IMG/VR virus record: IMGVR_UViG_3300044695_004691
Location: 1-27,934 of that record
DNA from: a virus
Strand: one strand, 5' to 3'
DNA: 27,934 bases
The notes beneath the pieces were generated by a model. That model saw nothing but the letters and a program-made list of their open reading frames with translations, was not told where the DNA came from and ran no database searches. Shown here piece by piece: positions 10,201 through 16,595 of this stretch. How positions within the stretch are numbered: position 1 is the stretch's first letter; each line of letters begins with the position of its first letter. Position numbers and translations under genes: made by a program.

Positions 10201-11261
10201 GGAACGAAGAGTTGGCTGCCAGGCTGTATGAGTCTTTTGGTGTTGCATCTGGTCAACAGAGAGCCGTATTTGATTCATCAACAAATACCCCTTATTTAAT
10301 ATCTCAAATTATAGAAGATTTAAAACCAATAGGTGAATTTGATGATTTAGCAATCAGACTACCGAGAATTAAAGAGGGTTTTGCAATTGATGCTTGGCTG
10401 GGTAATTATGATGCAATTGGCTATAATATGGACAATCTCATGCTTGATGCTTTAGGCAATCCTATCCGAATAGACCCTGGTGCATCAATGTTTTATAGAG
10501 GAACAGGCGGGCTTAAAGATGCCATACCTGGCATAAAGTTTGGTGAGGAAGTAGAAGAATTAACGCAGATGGTAAAACCAACTGATGCTCACAAGTCATT
10601 TCAAAATGCTGGTAAGATATTTGGGGATATGACTTTTGTCCAGTTGCAAGACGCTGCAAGAAGATTACAACTTCTCCCATCGGGTATTACATCTGATACT
10701 GCTATGTCAAGCAGTTTTAGCAACCTTCTAATGAAAATGATTCAGGCCTCAATCCCCGATCAGGCACTTGCTCAAAAGTATTTTGACATTCTTATGGCAA
10801 GAAGAAAAAACATTCTTGAACATTTTGGTCTTCAAGTTCCTGATGACCCAGGAGCAATTTCTGGAAGTGCTCATGGCTGGTTCAACGGTGGTTTAATCAG
10901 CAGAGCCAATGGAGGAATGATTCCAGGATTTGGCTCACAAGGCGTTCCTGCAATGCTTCACGGTGGAGAGTATGTAGTTAATTCCTCAGCAGTGAAGAAT
11001 GTTGGCATTGCTGCTTTGCAAGCTTTAAATAATATGAGATTTAATACTCCTAAATCTCCATCTTATTCTGGCCCAGTCAATGGTCAATCTACTTCCACAT
11101 CAACAACCCATATCTATGTTGAGAACTTTATTGGTGAAAAGCAGTGGTTTGAGTCAATGATGAAAGACTATAATGTTACTGTTGCTCCGCAAAATCAAAA
11201 AGCAGCGGGATTGAATAATACAACAATCTCAACCTATAGCGGAATTAATAGAGGCTTATAA
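1254..11261 (+). CDS. Giant tape measure protein with apparent ADP-ribosyltransferase and kinase-like C-terminal domains
   Basis: This 3335-aa protein has AAGAGGT about 10 bases before its ATG. Residues about 120-480 resemble the TP901-type tape measure core. Hydrophobic segments lie near 654-683, 1064-1095 and 1181-1260. A charged, probably coiled-coil region covers about 1420-1550 and a Gly/Ser-rich linker about 1684-1722. The motif P-A-I-L-H-G-G-E-Y-V-V ends near 1851; such motifs commonly lie toward the C-terminus of tape measure proteins. Here about 1390 more residues follow before a second copy near 3232-3242. That stretch contains an apparent R-S-E ADP-ribosyltransferase (about 2815-2915; R2824, T-S-S-S 2860-2863, E2903-T-E2905) and a HipA/PI-kinase-like domain (about 2950-3190; K2974, D3053, N3058, D3074). 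Tape measures set tail length and enter the host with the DNA in several systems, so the extra domains may be delivered effectors (inference). Identity as tape measure is very likely; the enzyme domains are moderately sure. Confidence 0.93.
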   Translation: MASDVDIVIAVATAGVADVYKLSNAMQQLNAVVRGSVAPMNNLSARSKALSAAVGSADSSLKAHAKTIDQLSRNNSVLTNEIGRVRKEIAGMGTEFKFATGASASFRKAAVSDLKAYESALKGIRLRGLTEDLKSVAQEQKRLGKDAQFVGRSLIIGLTTPMVGFARYGLQALVSVDKEFVRLNKVLENVAPNLEAAAKKMNVDLVGATKEQSKQLQGMVDRYDRLDKSLGKISNRFGLAKSLTVGLAGDFAELGIQSEESIAKITELAAVTEKLGDMDIGAAKDLVQSLYFQAQRAMQMSGQSRKMTFEEREIAAIGAATAQLNLFNSVENVTALTLRDLGDAFPEVAAAGSSFGLSMTELAGMLAPMKAAGFEVGASANSIKVSLQRLVAPTKQNADLFRRLSKEYDTNFTAIKGTGLDAIQSLIDGFNELKNSAAGQEGAMEFFAKVFGVRQGPRMEVALAQMADFDEVLKSNTVSLESAEKKLQGFANQAIISANKSSNANLPLIKSYQDIGIIARIATAQIKEGETAQIDGFGRVTLAQVKEARKVRQAVTDEIVKAQRTEGVDLIGQVNTEAGRASFIQLAGAANAAEVAQRELDVALGSLDTQISILKNNFKAFATDIIKGARPAIEKITDISNKLITAWSSLDSRTKQLISTVALLVAGATAAIGPLIFVFGQFRLAMGSVAKVLLSFLPSLKTLSVEAVASSSAMLRLSKPLTVVGDTVVNTNGKFATFLATLASGEGPVGRLANKIGLMTGALQEQSTAPMALSRQVNAQKAVRESLAPITGTSVIDPITGAPVAAKPSFTSQMKSALKLQKTGVMSGAAGVRGPGGRMGPMDADEREILRKTEEMIKQSLLAKGYPTTGGRGPGGRFSKSVGDMVQEAVALQASGVTSGAAGIRGASGRFRRMTTGEKDALQAYEDTRETLEKRTLAKRTLSRKNLDLDVFTGQNMYKGREITADRASDIYRGGIKGRAAQVAEAVGRSREAAPDRIKELGGTAKGLATAPIEGYKKSVKGAKDAMLALRMQHAAAGVEAPRFFARMSAAMKGFVTSTNLGTAALKIMKLTLIASGIGIIILAIGVAVMLVMKNLDSFKKAGSSGIKTVKEAFTTVKDAVLELVRPIIDLFAHFGNGAKGSEGAVQGLGKAFSGIAVVFKFVANVFKMIVEKFIKPYLYMIINIVGAVVSLFQGNWKKAFSFLMAAVAFAAEFFVNAFAIGFKVIVSLAGGLVKGVVSLIGLLAKGMIEYLVWPITGVLKLASMLPFGIGDKFKGINNKFRSVVNGAKGMVDSATSVVNSTVDKATGAVNGLIDKSAKGIKNKLGGLKKGGIDASKGKVTLGGKGKKDDNVEVDTDPMQEQIANATGEGLSEGADEGAKELAKRAAQALKDIKKEVQEEIASRIKDAMTAVVDSITNSLKDQKEASLSIYDAQIKKIEDVAKAEEKLTKEQEYQNKLREAEEQRALNRLNTRRNYAMAVYAGQIDEARAIADAGARQDTEDTKSIGVIRDERVKELAEENRKVMIDSIKEAKENASKYFDEMIKSFTEAAKKITQFPPTTAEEFNTMLNQLIDGGNGFVGAKSIANSMGTIFSESFGGALGQLGVNASGPLTSSLAAIGKTLTENNPFGPTGIWSKTIDASIDALTRKYTGLSQTLTTVIDTNSEAFSKLLTTYTAYQDIVNPAGAGGSSSSGGSGGGGTGAGGSGAGAGGTGTGGGTGNETGFNNLKKGKVTPNQLARVMFANYRNADRNLLVDYLTDAFTIFTKPPVDSSANKFKKFLTENPAIKQTKNSRILTMVRNAYNTGSRSEGYDGYKLYEMGGMLPYSKGGPTEGPVQQGIPAILHGGEYVVRNSAVNKYGWGMMQQINQGTYKPRPFANGGMIDSFAKGGAIKKPKKMVTGGKSKAPEKAPDKKIKEDPAQAEWNWQQNNGGFTEAYMDTIAKGESSQGKNWGKKPDWFGRVETSHGWMGGGMRTADKTWFDYGGSEFAKTADLATKLQQMVVKNRIAIFGWIRKVAAGSPGFPAGATISNPPLGTGEHAFNRDLLLKLERVTFKGKPEKLKKYRSPEKEFPLPENFNPNMSYINQVGYDPFKNFGSDKGAFNTKTSKDAYVNYFRNKPRGFNKITMPFSKPVWIDGFGNRVREPKNARNFDNFGAYSPLIQEPVQSFSFLDNILGFAKGGLVGKAVGKKIAKPKTPEKPKTPSAADFRKADYLSDWDMQVIGVNAKKQMAEQKKGLFGKIKSAVAKPFVAAKNWVSNQFYSNLYGSQTGSGMTGSAVMLNRATNPNYETVGPRPSMLDLPSVRAGATMAKTGTQFLPIAGAFFPLADAANLYNENPSGGSRVLSGLEAAGSLIGPTSIFSPYANFSQGSKLLNTVRSIKSLPKNIKSGTRSFINNRSTITKVKSLLRDIDDARKGATKFPAWQDQVLGGPRKSMDQLNQSLPDPLFDDGPFGSIEGLTPYKRITNSRYPNIFKEISGERAPTRALGVDGWLDIPGKTPWETVKNRIQETKNLNINRFKNLNTRFKNTISKKPKIGNKLKSLPPKAKAIPKTLKDRLFEFLVPKSATILGSEGISSVVREMFYTGQYDDIMKNSILNGLSQRFPTMDMPELTKLTDIMFGNIKRISPENPAQIAETMRFNAKRVAEFEAKLAANASRSPEDALAYKTYMTNKLRAKITGNIAKSAQGRTGGFKRGMFKQGDLSFEDFMKNIVPKMDESELTKIAGGTHRDDFKIYLSYMNSLLNSPMTYQSGTKYYQDLLAQISGRSEVTDLQKAFPILKEFVNASIAGNVRLGPRINFADNFDLAKAIEIFGVKTEKDLEFVRGMNIMNTGGLKATLSRLVDVDPKIGEMLPHQTPLRTSSSPAGALGFFSRGTPDQTRGALFNITVPKGTPAYVDPKFLHETELLFPGFNFLENIRKPISAPSGASLFSTRAGFSISPTNFNFDNLTRVGEQLGSNRAGIWRDPAGIKYYIKEAKSVAHSWNEELAARLYESFGVASGQQRAVFDSSTNTPYLISQIIEDLKPIGEFDDLAIRLPRIKEGFAIDAWLGNYDAIGYNMDNLMLDALGNPIRIDPGASMFYRGTGGLKDAIPGIKFGEEVEELTQMVKPTDAHKSFQNAGKIFGDMTFVQLQDAARRLQLLPSGITSDTAMSSSFSNLLMKMIQASIPDQALAQKYFDILMARRKNILEHFGLQVPDDPGAISGSAHGWFNGGLISRANGGMIPGFGSQGVPAMLHGGEYVVNSSAVKNVGIAALQALNNMRFNTPKSPSYSGPVNGQSTSTSTTHIYVENFIGEKQWFESMMKDYNVTVAPQNQKAAGLNNTTISTYSGINRGL
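3709..3990 (+). repeat. Internal protein repeat G-x-R-G-x-x-G-R in the tape measure
   Basis: Three related segments occur close together in the translated tape measure (residues about 820-912). Two long copies read L-Q-x-[TS]-G-V-x-S-G-A-A-G-[VI]-R-G-x-x-G-R, and a shorter copy between them contains G-G-R-G-P-G-G-R-F. They are Arg- and Gly-rich and sit between hydrophobic parts of the protein. Flexible basic spacers are one reading; no function can be assigned. Confidence 0.6.
6762..6807 (+). repeat. First copy of the tape measure motif PA-x-L-HGGEYVV-x-NSAV
   Basis: The copy at residues about 1837-1854 reads Q-Q-G-I-P-A-I-L-H-G-G-E-Y-V-V-R-N-S, followed by A-V, and is preceded by Gly-Gly-rich text (E-M-G-G-M-L-P-Y). 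The second copy (10932-10992) reads Q-G-V-P-A-M-L-H-G-G-E-Y-V-V-N-S-S and is likewise preceded by N-G-G-M-I-P-G. Similar V-P-A-M-L-x-P-G-E-[FY]-V-V motifs are widespread in tape measure proteins. The two copies bracket the extra C-terminal region. Confidence 0.8.
9690..9990 (+). other. Apparent R-S-E class ADP-ribosyltransferase domain inside the tape measure
   Basis: In order, the tape measure sequence shows E-F-V-R-G-M (R2824), then P-L-R-T-S-S-S-P (2857-2864), then I-T-V-P-K-G-T-P-A-Y-V-D, and finally H-E-T-E-L-L-F-P (E2903-x-E2905). Order and spacing match the NAD-binding Arg, the S-T-S strand and the catalytic E-x-E loop of C3/VIP2-like mono-ADP-ribosyltransferases, including the V-P-x-G-T strand just before the Glu pair. 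All catalytic positions look intact. The target is unknown. This is motif reading without a profile search. Confidence 0.65.
10100..10825 (+). other. Apparent HipA / PI-kinase-like domain inside the tape measure
   Basis: The segment begins with L-G-S-N-R-A-G-I-W and K-Y-Y-I-K-E (candidate ATP-binding K2974), followed by a helix W-N-E-E-L-A-A-R-L-Y with E2985. A catalytic-loop-like W-L-G-N-Y-D-A-I-G-Y-N comes next, with D3053 and N3058 in the kinase spacing D-x4-N. Then comes a metal-binding-like R-I-D-P-G with D3074. The layout resembles HipA-like and phosphatidylinositol-kinase-like folds found in bacterial effectors and phage proteins. It directly follows the ADP-ribosyltransferase-like domain. 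A phosphotransferase, AMPylase or related activity would all be compatible. Confidence 0.55.
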
Positions 11262-11680
11262 TGGCACCAATTCAAAACCAGCAGACAGGTCTAATCCATC
11301 TATTATCAATTAATGGACAAGAGATTACAGAGCATAATCGCAAGTTTAACTCATCCGTTGAGCAGGCCGGATCTGATGTTGAACTTTCAAGAGGAAAAAT
11401 TAGAAGATACATTAGAAAGAATAAAAGAACATTTAGTTTAGATTTTACATATCTTCCAAATAATACTGACAATACGGTTGATGGGAGAAGAGGTCGAGAC
11501 TATCTATCATCCCTTGCGAATACAAGAGGAACAGTAACGGTTTCAATAAAGATATCTCCCGCAGAAGACTTCAAAACATACACTTGCTTTGTTAATTCCT
11601 ATAATGAAAAACTAGTAAGAAGAGATATAAAATCTGCATGCTCTTATTATGATGTATCTATTGAATTGGGTGAACAATAA
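11261..11680 (+). CDS. Small tail/baseplate protein, paralogue of the next gene's C-terminus
   Basis: This 139-aa protein starts in a TAATG overlap with the tape measure gene and ends in another with the next gene. It contains I-N-G-Q-E-I-T-E-H-N-R-K-F, R-R-Y-I-R-K-N-K-R-T-F, L-P-N-N-T-D-N-T-V-D-G-R-R-G-R-D-Y-L and a C-terminal Y-N-E-K-L-V-R-R motif. The same series in the same order appears in the C-terminal 140 residues of the next protein, so the two are paralogues. Position straight after the tape measure is that of a distal tail protein. The Arg-rich, beta-type sequence would suit a ring-forming tail-tip subunit. No named family is recognised with certainty. Confidence 0.75.
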   Translation: MAPIQNQQTGLIHLLSINGQEITEHNRKFNSSVEQAGSDVELSRGKIRRYIRKNKRTFSLDFTYLPNNTDNTVDGRRGRDYLSSLANTRGTVTVSIKISPAEDFKTYTCFVNSYNEKLVRRDIKSACSYYDVSIELGEQ

Positions 11681-12672
11681 TGGCTGATGAATATTATGAG
11701 ATAAGCCCTAAAGTTAATGATATTGACTTCTACATTGGAGGAGTCAAGGTCGAAACATTCATTCAGGTAAATTCCCAAGTTGAATCATCTGCTGTCCGTG
11801 TTGCATGTGTATCTTCATCAATTGCAATAAAGTCATCTTTTGATACACCCTTCCTAAGAAAGATTGTTGAAATTCAATCAGATATTGAAATTGAAGTAAT
11901 AAAAGAAACAACTCCATTAGAAATTTTAAATGTTTTATCAATTGTTCATATCCAATCTGAACTTACCGGGACAACTCAGAAAATAGCAACAGCATCTTCT
12001 ACGGTTGGTATAGAGACATCGGCATCGGCCTCATGCCAAAAGGTGACTAGATTCGTATCAGAGGCTCATATTGTCTCTACTTCGACAACAAGTGCTGTAA
12101 AACTTACCTTACTAAAATCAGTTGCTTCAATTTCCATCTCTGCAGACTTTAGAACTAAAACAATTTCAACTCTAGAAGCGCAGTTGCCAATAATAGTTAA
12201 GTCAATTGTAAAACCCCCTATTAGACTCTCTCCATCTTATATTGATGATACATCAATAAGAACATTATTTACTTTAGACAACAAACCATTGACTAATCAC
12301 AATAGAGTTTTTGATTCTTCATTGTCTCCATTATTTATTGAAAATAAAAATTGGGATAATAGAAGTAATAGATACTATAAAAGAGCTACAAGTTCTGGAA
12401 GAAGAACATTTAATCTTTCTTGGTCAATGCTTCCTAACTCAATGGAGGACACAGTTGACCTCAGACACGGCAGGGATTTTCTAAACTCAATAGCCGAAGA
12501 TCCAGACGCACATGTTTTAAAAGTCCTTAATCAAGACGAGAATGGTCTTACAGCGTACACTGAGACCTCTTACACAGTCTTTGTCAGGGGGTATTCAGAG
12601 ACACTTGTTAGAAGGTATGTTAATAACGGTGTATACTTGTATGACTGTAATTTAACTTTGGAAGAGGTGTAA
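11680..12672 (+). CDS. Tail-tip protein: beta-repeat N-terminus plus the paralogous distal-tail domain
   Basis: This 330-aa protein has two parts. Residues about 30-185 are built of six or seven degenerate repeats of about 20-23 residues, each with a strand like S-x-I-x-I-x-S, a polar turn, then K-x4-S; the region is rich in Ser, Thr, Val and Ile and suggests a beta-solenoid or extended fibrous spacer. Residues about 190-330 repeat the domain of the preceding gene (L-T-N-H-N-R-V-F, R-R-T-F-N-L-S-W, L-P-N-S-M-E-D-T-V-D-L-R-H-G-R-D-F-L, Y-S-E-T-L-V-R-R). It is joined to both neighbours by TAATG overlaps. A role at the tail tip, perhaps as a second ring or a connector to fibres, is inferred from position and domain sharing. 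Confidence 0.75.
   Translation: MADEYYEISPKVNDIDFYIGGVKVETFIQVNSQVESSAVRVACVSSSIAIKSSFDTPFLRKIVEIQSDIEIEVIKETTPLEILNVLSIVHIQSELTGTTQKIATASSTVGIETSASASCQKVTRFVSEAHIVSTSTTSAVKLTLLKSVASISISADFRTKTISTLEAQLPIIVKSIVKPPIRLSPSYIDDTSIRTLFTLDNKPLTNHNRVFDSSLSPLFIENKNWDNRSNRYYKRATSSGRRTFNLSWSMLPNSMEDTVDLRHGRDFLNSIAEDPDAHVLKVLNQDENGLTAYTETSYTVFVRGYSETLVRRYVNNGVYLYDCNLTLEEV
11800..12220 (+). repeat. Degenerate ~20-23 residue beta repeats in the tail-tip protein
   Basis: Successive units begin S-S-I-A-I-K-S, S-D-I-E-I-E-V, S-I-V-H-I-Q-S, S-T-V-G-I-E-T, S-E-A-H-I-V-S and A-S-I-S-I-S-A. Each is followed by a polar stretch and a Lys or Leu-rich strand before the next unit. The repeat is evident in the protein and eroded in the DNA. 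Confidence 0.65.
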
Positions 12673-15600
12673 TGTTAACAAAAAATACATATGGAGCAAA
12701 TTTATCAAATTATTTCAATAATGCTATTGAAGCAACAGCTCAGAATGTTAAGCCAAAAATTACAATTGACTTGTTGGATAGCAGACATATCACCTTGGAA
12801 AATGCCCTGACGGGGAATGCAAATATTACCAATACCGATGCTCACATTGTAAAATCAGAAGGCTCAATTGGTTATTACTGCACAGAAGAGCAGATGATTA
12901 ATGGCTACGAAAGAGAATCTTTTACATGGGCCGTAACAGATGCTCTTGCTAAAAATGGCAAGATTATTACGGCTGATGGTACTTGGCATTGTATGCCAAC
13001 AAGTGTTGATACAGATAGCAAACTTGATGGCGATTATGAGTTTGGGTGGTGGTCTAAAACAAGAAGCGCTGCTAATGGCGTATTTGCCTCATCGCCAGTT
13101 ATTACTTTTGCTTTTGAAGAAAGAAAAGTTAATAAGATTAAAATTACAACATCTGAATACTATGGCCAAGTTAAAAGTTTTAGAGTTAAAGTAAAGAACT
13201 CTTCATTGGTCGACATCTTGGATAAGACATTTACCTTAAATGATGATGAGTATTATAAAGAAGTTTATTTAAATAGTAATAATGCTATAGCATCTTCATT
13301 TTTAGCAAAAAGAATTGAAATAACTATTCTCTCTACGAAGAATGGATTAGACTATGCAAGAATTCATGAAATTTCCCCAATATATGAAGTCGATATTACA
13401 GACCATGTAATTGACTACAGCATCTCAAGAGCAAGAGACATTCATGAAAGCAACCTCCCAATCGGCGGTTCTTCAAGTCCTAAGCTTACTTTGAAGTTAG
13501 ATAACACAGGGAAAGATTGGAATATCTTTAATAACTCTTCATTGTATGGAAAATACATGAAAAAAGATTTAAAAATAAATGTTTCAACTGGATGGCGAAT
13601 TAAGAAAACAAATGATGTAATTTCTAACACCGTTTTAAGATCTAATATGAGTAATTCAGCATCATCTTTCACAGTTGACAATTCTGACATATTCCCCGCA
13701 GGAGGGGTTAATAATAATTTTATTGTTACAATTAATCCAAATAAAGAAAATAGAGAAGTTATTCTTTGCAATGCCGTTACATCAACAAACACAGTTAGTG
13801 TATCTGAAAGAGGAGTTGGTCAAACGGATGCAGAAACTCACATTGCTGGCTCAGTTGTTACATTTGACCCATACGAGTATGTCAGCATGGGGGAATTTTA
13901 CGTTGATGAATGGTCATCATCTAGTTCTGACATGACAGTATCTGTTTCTGCAAGTGATTGGTCAAAGTATTTAACCGAAAAAAAACTTACAAATGGATTC
14001 TTACTGGAAGGAAAGACTGTAAGCGAGGCTGTTAACAACCTTCTTTCAAGAAGAAACTTCCCCAAGGGGGATTTTAAACAAGTTCTTCCTTATAGCAGAG
14101 GGATATCTCAACTCGGAGGAGTTGCAAGATATTCATTTAGTGAAGATTCAATTGATAAAAATGGAAATCTGACAACACTTGCCCCAGGGTTAAGATGCCG
14201 TTTTTGGGGTATGAGAGAAGGAAAAGAATTAACATATAAAACCATTAAAGCCGATGCCTTAGAAAAGAATCTATCAGTAGAAGAAAGAATTAAAGGCATC
14301 AACGCTTACGCAGCTCCAGACCTTACAGTAAATTCTCCTGATATTTCATTACCCCGTGAGACAGGGGAACCATCACTTAATGCTTTGAATTTAACTAATT
14401 ATACTTTTGTAAGCATTATTAATTCTGCTACCTATGCAAAATATTTTAATGGCGTTATTGATGGATACTATTTCCCTACAACAACTGGGTCTCAAAACCT
14501 TATTGTTGATATCTTAAATGGGGGAGGTCGTCTGTACCTTGACGACCTTTTGTTAGCCAGCTCAAGTGAAGAAAATACATCTATTTCTCTTGCCTCAAAC
14601 CCTATTTCATTAATCGCTGGAAATCCTTACCGCATAAGAATTGAATTTTTTCATGGTTCTGGAAATGCTAATTTTTCAATGAGCCTTCATTCCCTCATTG
14701 GAGCAACAAAGGCTCTTATCCCTGCAAGTCAAGTTAGATCCGTTGTCGCAAGAGATGGTTTAGGTTCAAGAAACTTAACAGGCACTGTCCCTACCTCGTA
14801 CTCTCTCTATGATATCTCAGAAGTCCATAATCAAAATGATGGTTTTATTCATAGCAATGCACAATTAAGTTATTCTCAAAGAATAGATTCTGATAATTCT
14901 GATAAAGGAATTCTTCTTATTGACGATGGCTACATTAGAATACCTACACACACATCTATTGCAATAAAAGAAGAAGATTTTACGATAGAACTTCTTGCAA
15001 AATTTAATGATGGTCATTTTGACATTGGAGATGGCGAGTATTTATCATCTTGGGCTAACTCTAACCCGACAAACGGCTTTGAGTTTTATTATAACAATGT
15101 ATCAAGTCATGGATTTAAAATTAAAACAACTGGCCCTACTACAACTACATCATTTGTTTCGGATAATACAGAACTTTTGCAATCCGAGTTTTATCATATT
15201 GCTGTAACCTATAAAGTTGCAACAAAAACATTATCTTACTATGTTAATGGTGAATTAAAAGATACAGATGTTATTAATGGCACGATTGTTACAAATATAT
15301 TTGATACAACAATCGGAGGTAGGGGCGCAAGATTCTCAACACAAGAGGTTGCCCCTGCCATTGCAAGGCAATTTATTATTGACGAATACGCTATTTATAA
15401 AAGATGCCTTACCCCAGAAGAAATTTTGGACAGGTACATCTCATCTCAGGTTGAGTATGTCGCAGTCTTTCCATACCTGTACTCTGAGCAAGAGCACTTA
15501 AGAGGGGCTATTGATGAAATCACTCTTGCAGACCTTGGGAGATTCTATATTGATGAAGAGGGTTATGGCCGATATGAACACTACAACCGCTTTTTTGAAC

Positions 15601-16595
15601 CATCAATTAATCAGCATGCTATAAAGCAATATGACTTTAGCGATACTACAAACATAATAGATTCAAGTTTGGATGTTCAAATACAGACTAATAAAGTTGT
15701 TGTAAAAATATCGAGCGTATCAAAGCTTTCAGATCAGCCAGAAACTTTGTGGACTGTTGATGATGGTGTTTCTTTAGGTGTTGTTAAACTGCAGACTGAA
15801 ATTTTAACTGATACTGCGGGTATTAGGGTATCAACAACTAACGAACCTGTGTTTGCTAATGTTGGTTTTCTTGCCTTTACTAAGGGTAATCAAACTGAGA
15901 TTGTCAGATATGGTTCAAAATCGGATAACTTCTTTTTGGATGTAGAAAGAGGTAAGTTTGGAACTCCTATTCTTAACGAAGTTCCCATTGATACAAAGAT
16001 TAGAGAGGCTAGATATTATGAAGTTACATATGATAAAAAGCCAGCTGTTACAGTTTTATCCCCAATTGCAACCGGAATAATTGATGACGAGCCTAATACT
16101 ATTGACATTCTAAAATTTGAAAGCAACCCATATACCGCAAGAGTAATTGTATCTGCTTCTGCAAATGTTGCATATGATACGCATGTGTATCTTCAAGGCG
16201 AAGACCCTAGATCAAATATTGTTTCTGGATTTGCCATCTATGGCATACCTGTAATATCTGTTGAAAACACAGCGCAAGTCACCGAAAAGAAAGAATCTCT
16301 TTCTGAAAATATTAGAAAATATGGATTAAAAGAATTAACAATTGAAAGCCCCTACATAACTTCAGTAGACCATGCACAAAAAATAGCTAAGTTTATTATT
16401 GATAAAGTTAGCGACCCGGTTCCCATTATGACAATTAATACAATGTGTGTGCCAAAAATTCAATTAGGTGATAGAATTAGGATTGCATCTCTTGATGCAT
16501 TCGATATATCCAATCAAGATTACTGGGTTATTTCTCAAGAGTTTTCCTATGGTGAATCAATCTCTCAATCTCTTACTTTAAGGAAGGTAGTATAA
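12672..16595 (+). CDS. Large baseplate / tail-tip protein with PA14-like and LamG-like lectin domains
   Basis: This 1307-aa protein has a core resembling siphovirus baseplate proteins: I-T-D-H-V-I-D-Y-S-I-S-R near residue 240, followed by a segment ending P-K-L-T-L-K-L-D-N. A C-terminal part with L-G-D-R-I-R-I-A and D-Y-W-V-I-S-Q-E-F closes the protein. Two small beta domains (about 317-398 and 1030-1112) share the pattern of a FP-x-x-G or F-A-N-V-G turn, an E-[VI]-[IV] strand and a [SD]-V-E-R-G turn. Between them lie a PA14-like domain (about 576-673; G-R-L-Y-L-D-D then I-A-G-N-P-Y-R-I-R-I-E-F) and a LamG/concanavalin-like domain (about 752-922; F-T-I-E-L-L-A-K-F, F-Y-H-I-A-V-T-Y, L-S-Y-Y-V-N-G). 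Such domains usually bind glycans, so this protein probably helps recognise the host surface. It starts and ends in TAATG overlaps. Confidence 0.8.
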   Translation: MLTKNTYGANLSNYFNNAIEATAQNVKPKITIDLLDSRHITLENALTGNANITNTDAHIVKSEGSIGYYCTEEQMINGYERESFTWAVTDALAKNGKIITADGTWHCMPTSVDTDSKLDGDYEFGWWSKTRSAANGVFASSPVITFAFEERKVNKIKITTSEYYGQVKSFRVKVKNSSLVDILDKTFTLNDDEYYKEVYLNSNNAIASSFLAKRIEITILSTKNGLDYARIHEISPIYEVDITDHVIDYSISRARDIHESNLPIGGSSSPKLTLKLDNTGKDWNIFNNSSLYGKYMKKDLKINVSTGWRIKKTNDVISNTVLRSNMSNSASSFTVDNSDIFPAGGVNNNFIVTINPNKENREVILCNAVTSTNTVSVSERGVGQTDAETHIAGSVVTFDPYEYVSMGEFYVDEWSSSSSDMTVSVSASDWSKYLTEKKLTNGFLLEGKTVSEAVNNLLSRRNFPKGDFKQVLPYSRGISQLGGVARYSFSEDSIDKNGNLTTLAPGLRCRFWGMREGKELTYKTIKADALEKNLSVEERIKGINAYAAPDLTVNSPDISLPRETGEPSLNALNLTNYTFVSIINSATYAKYFNGVIDGYYFPTTTGSQNLIVDILNGGGRLYLDDLLLASSSEENTSISLASNPISLIAGNPYRIRIEFFHGSGNANFSMSLHSLIGATKALIPASQVRSVVARDGLGSRNLTGTVPTSYSLYDISEVHNQNDGFIHSNAQLSYSQRIDSDNSDKGILLIDDGYIRIPTHTSIAIKEEDFTIELLAKFNDGHFDIGDGEYLSSWANSNPTNGFEFYYNNVSSHGFKIKTTGPTTTTSFVSDNTELLQSEFYHIAVTYKVATKTLSYYVNGELKDTDVINGTIVTNIFDTTIGGRGARFSTQEVAPAIARQFIIDEYAIYKRCLTPEEILDRYISSQVEYVAVFPYLYSEQEHLRGAIDEITLADLGRFYIDEEGYGRYEHYNRFFEPSINQHAIKQYDFSDTTNIIDSSLDVQIQTNKVVVKISSVSKLSDQPETLWTVDDGVSLGVVKLQTEILTDTAGIRVSTTNEPVFANVGFLAFTKGNQTEIVRYGSKSDNFFLDVERGKFGTPILNEVPIDTKIREARYYEVTYDKKPAVTVLSPIATGIIDDEPNTIDILKFESNPYTARVIVSASANVAYDTHVYLQGEDPRSNIVSGFAIYGIPVISVENTAQVTEKKESLSENIRKYGLKELTIESPYITSVDHAQKIAKFIIDKVSDPVPIMTINTMCVPKIQLGDRIRIASLDAFDISNQDYWVISQEFSYGESISQSLTLRKVV

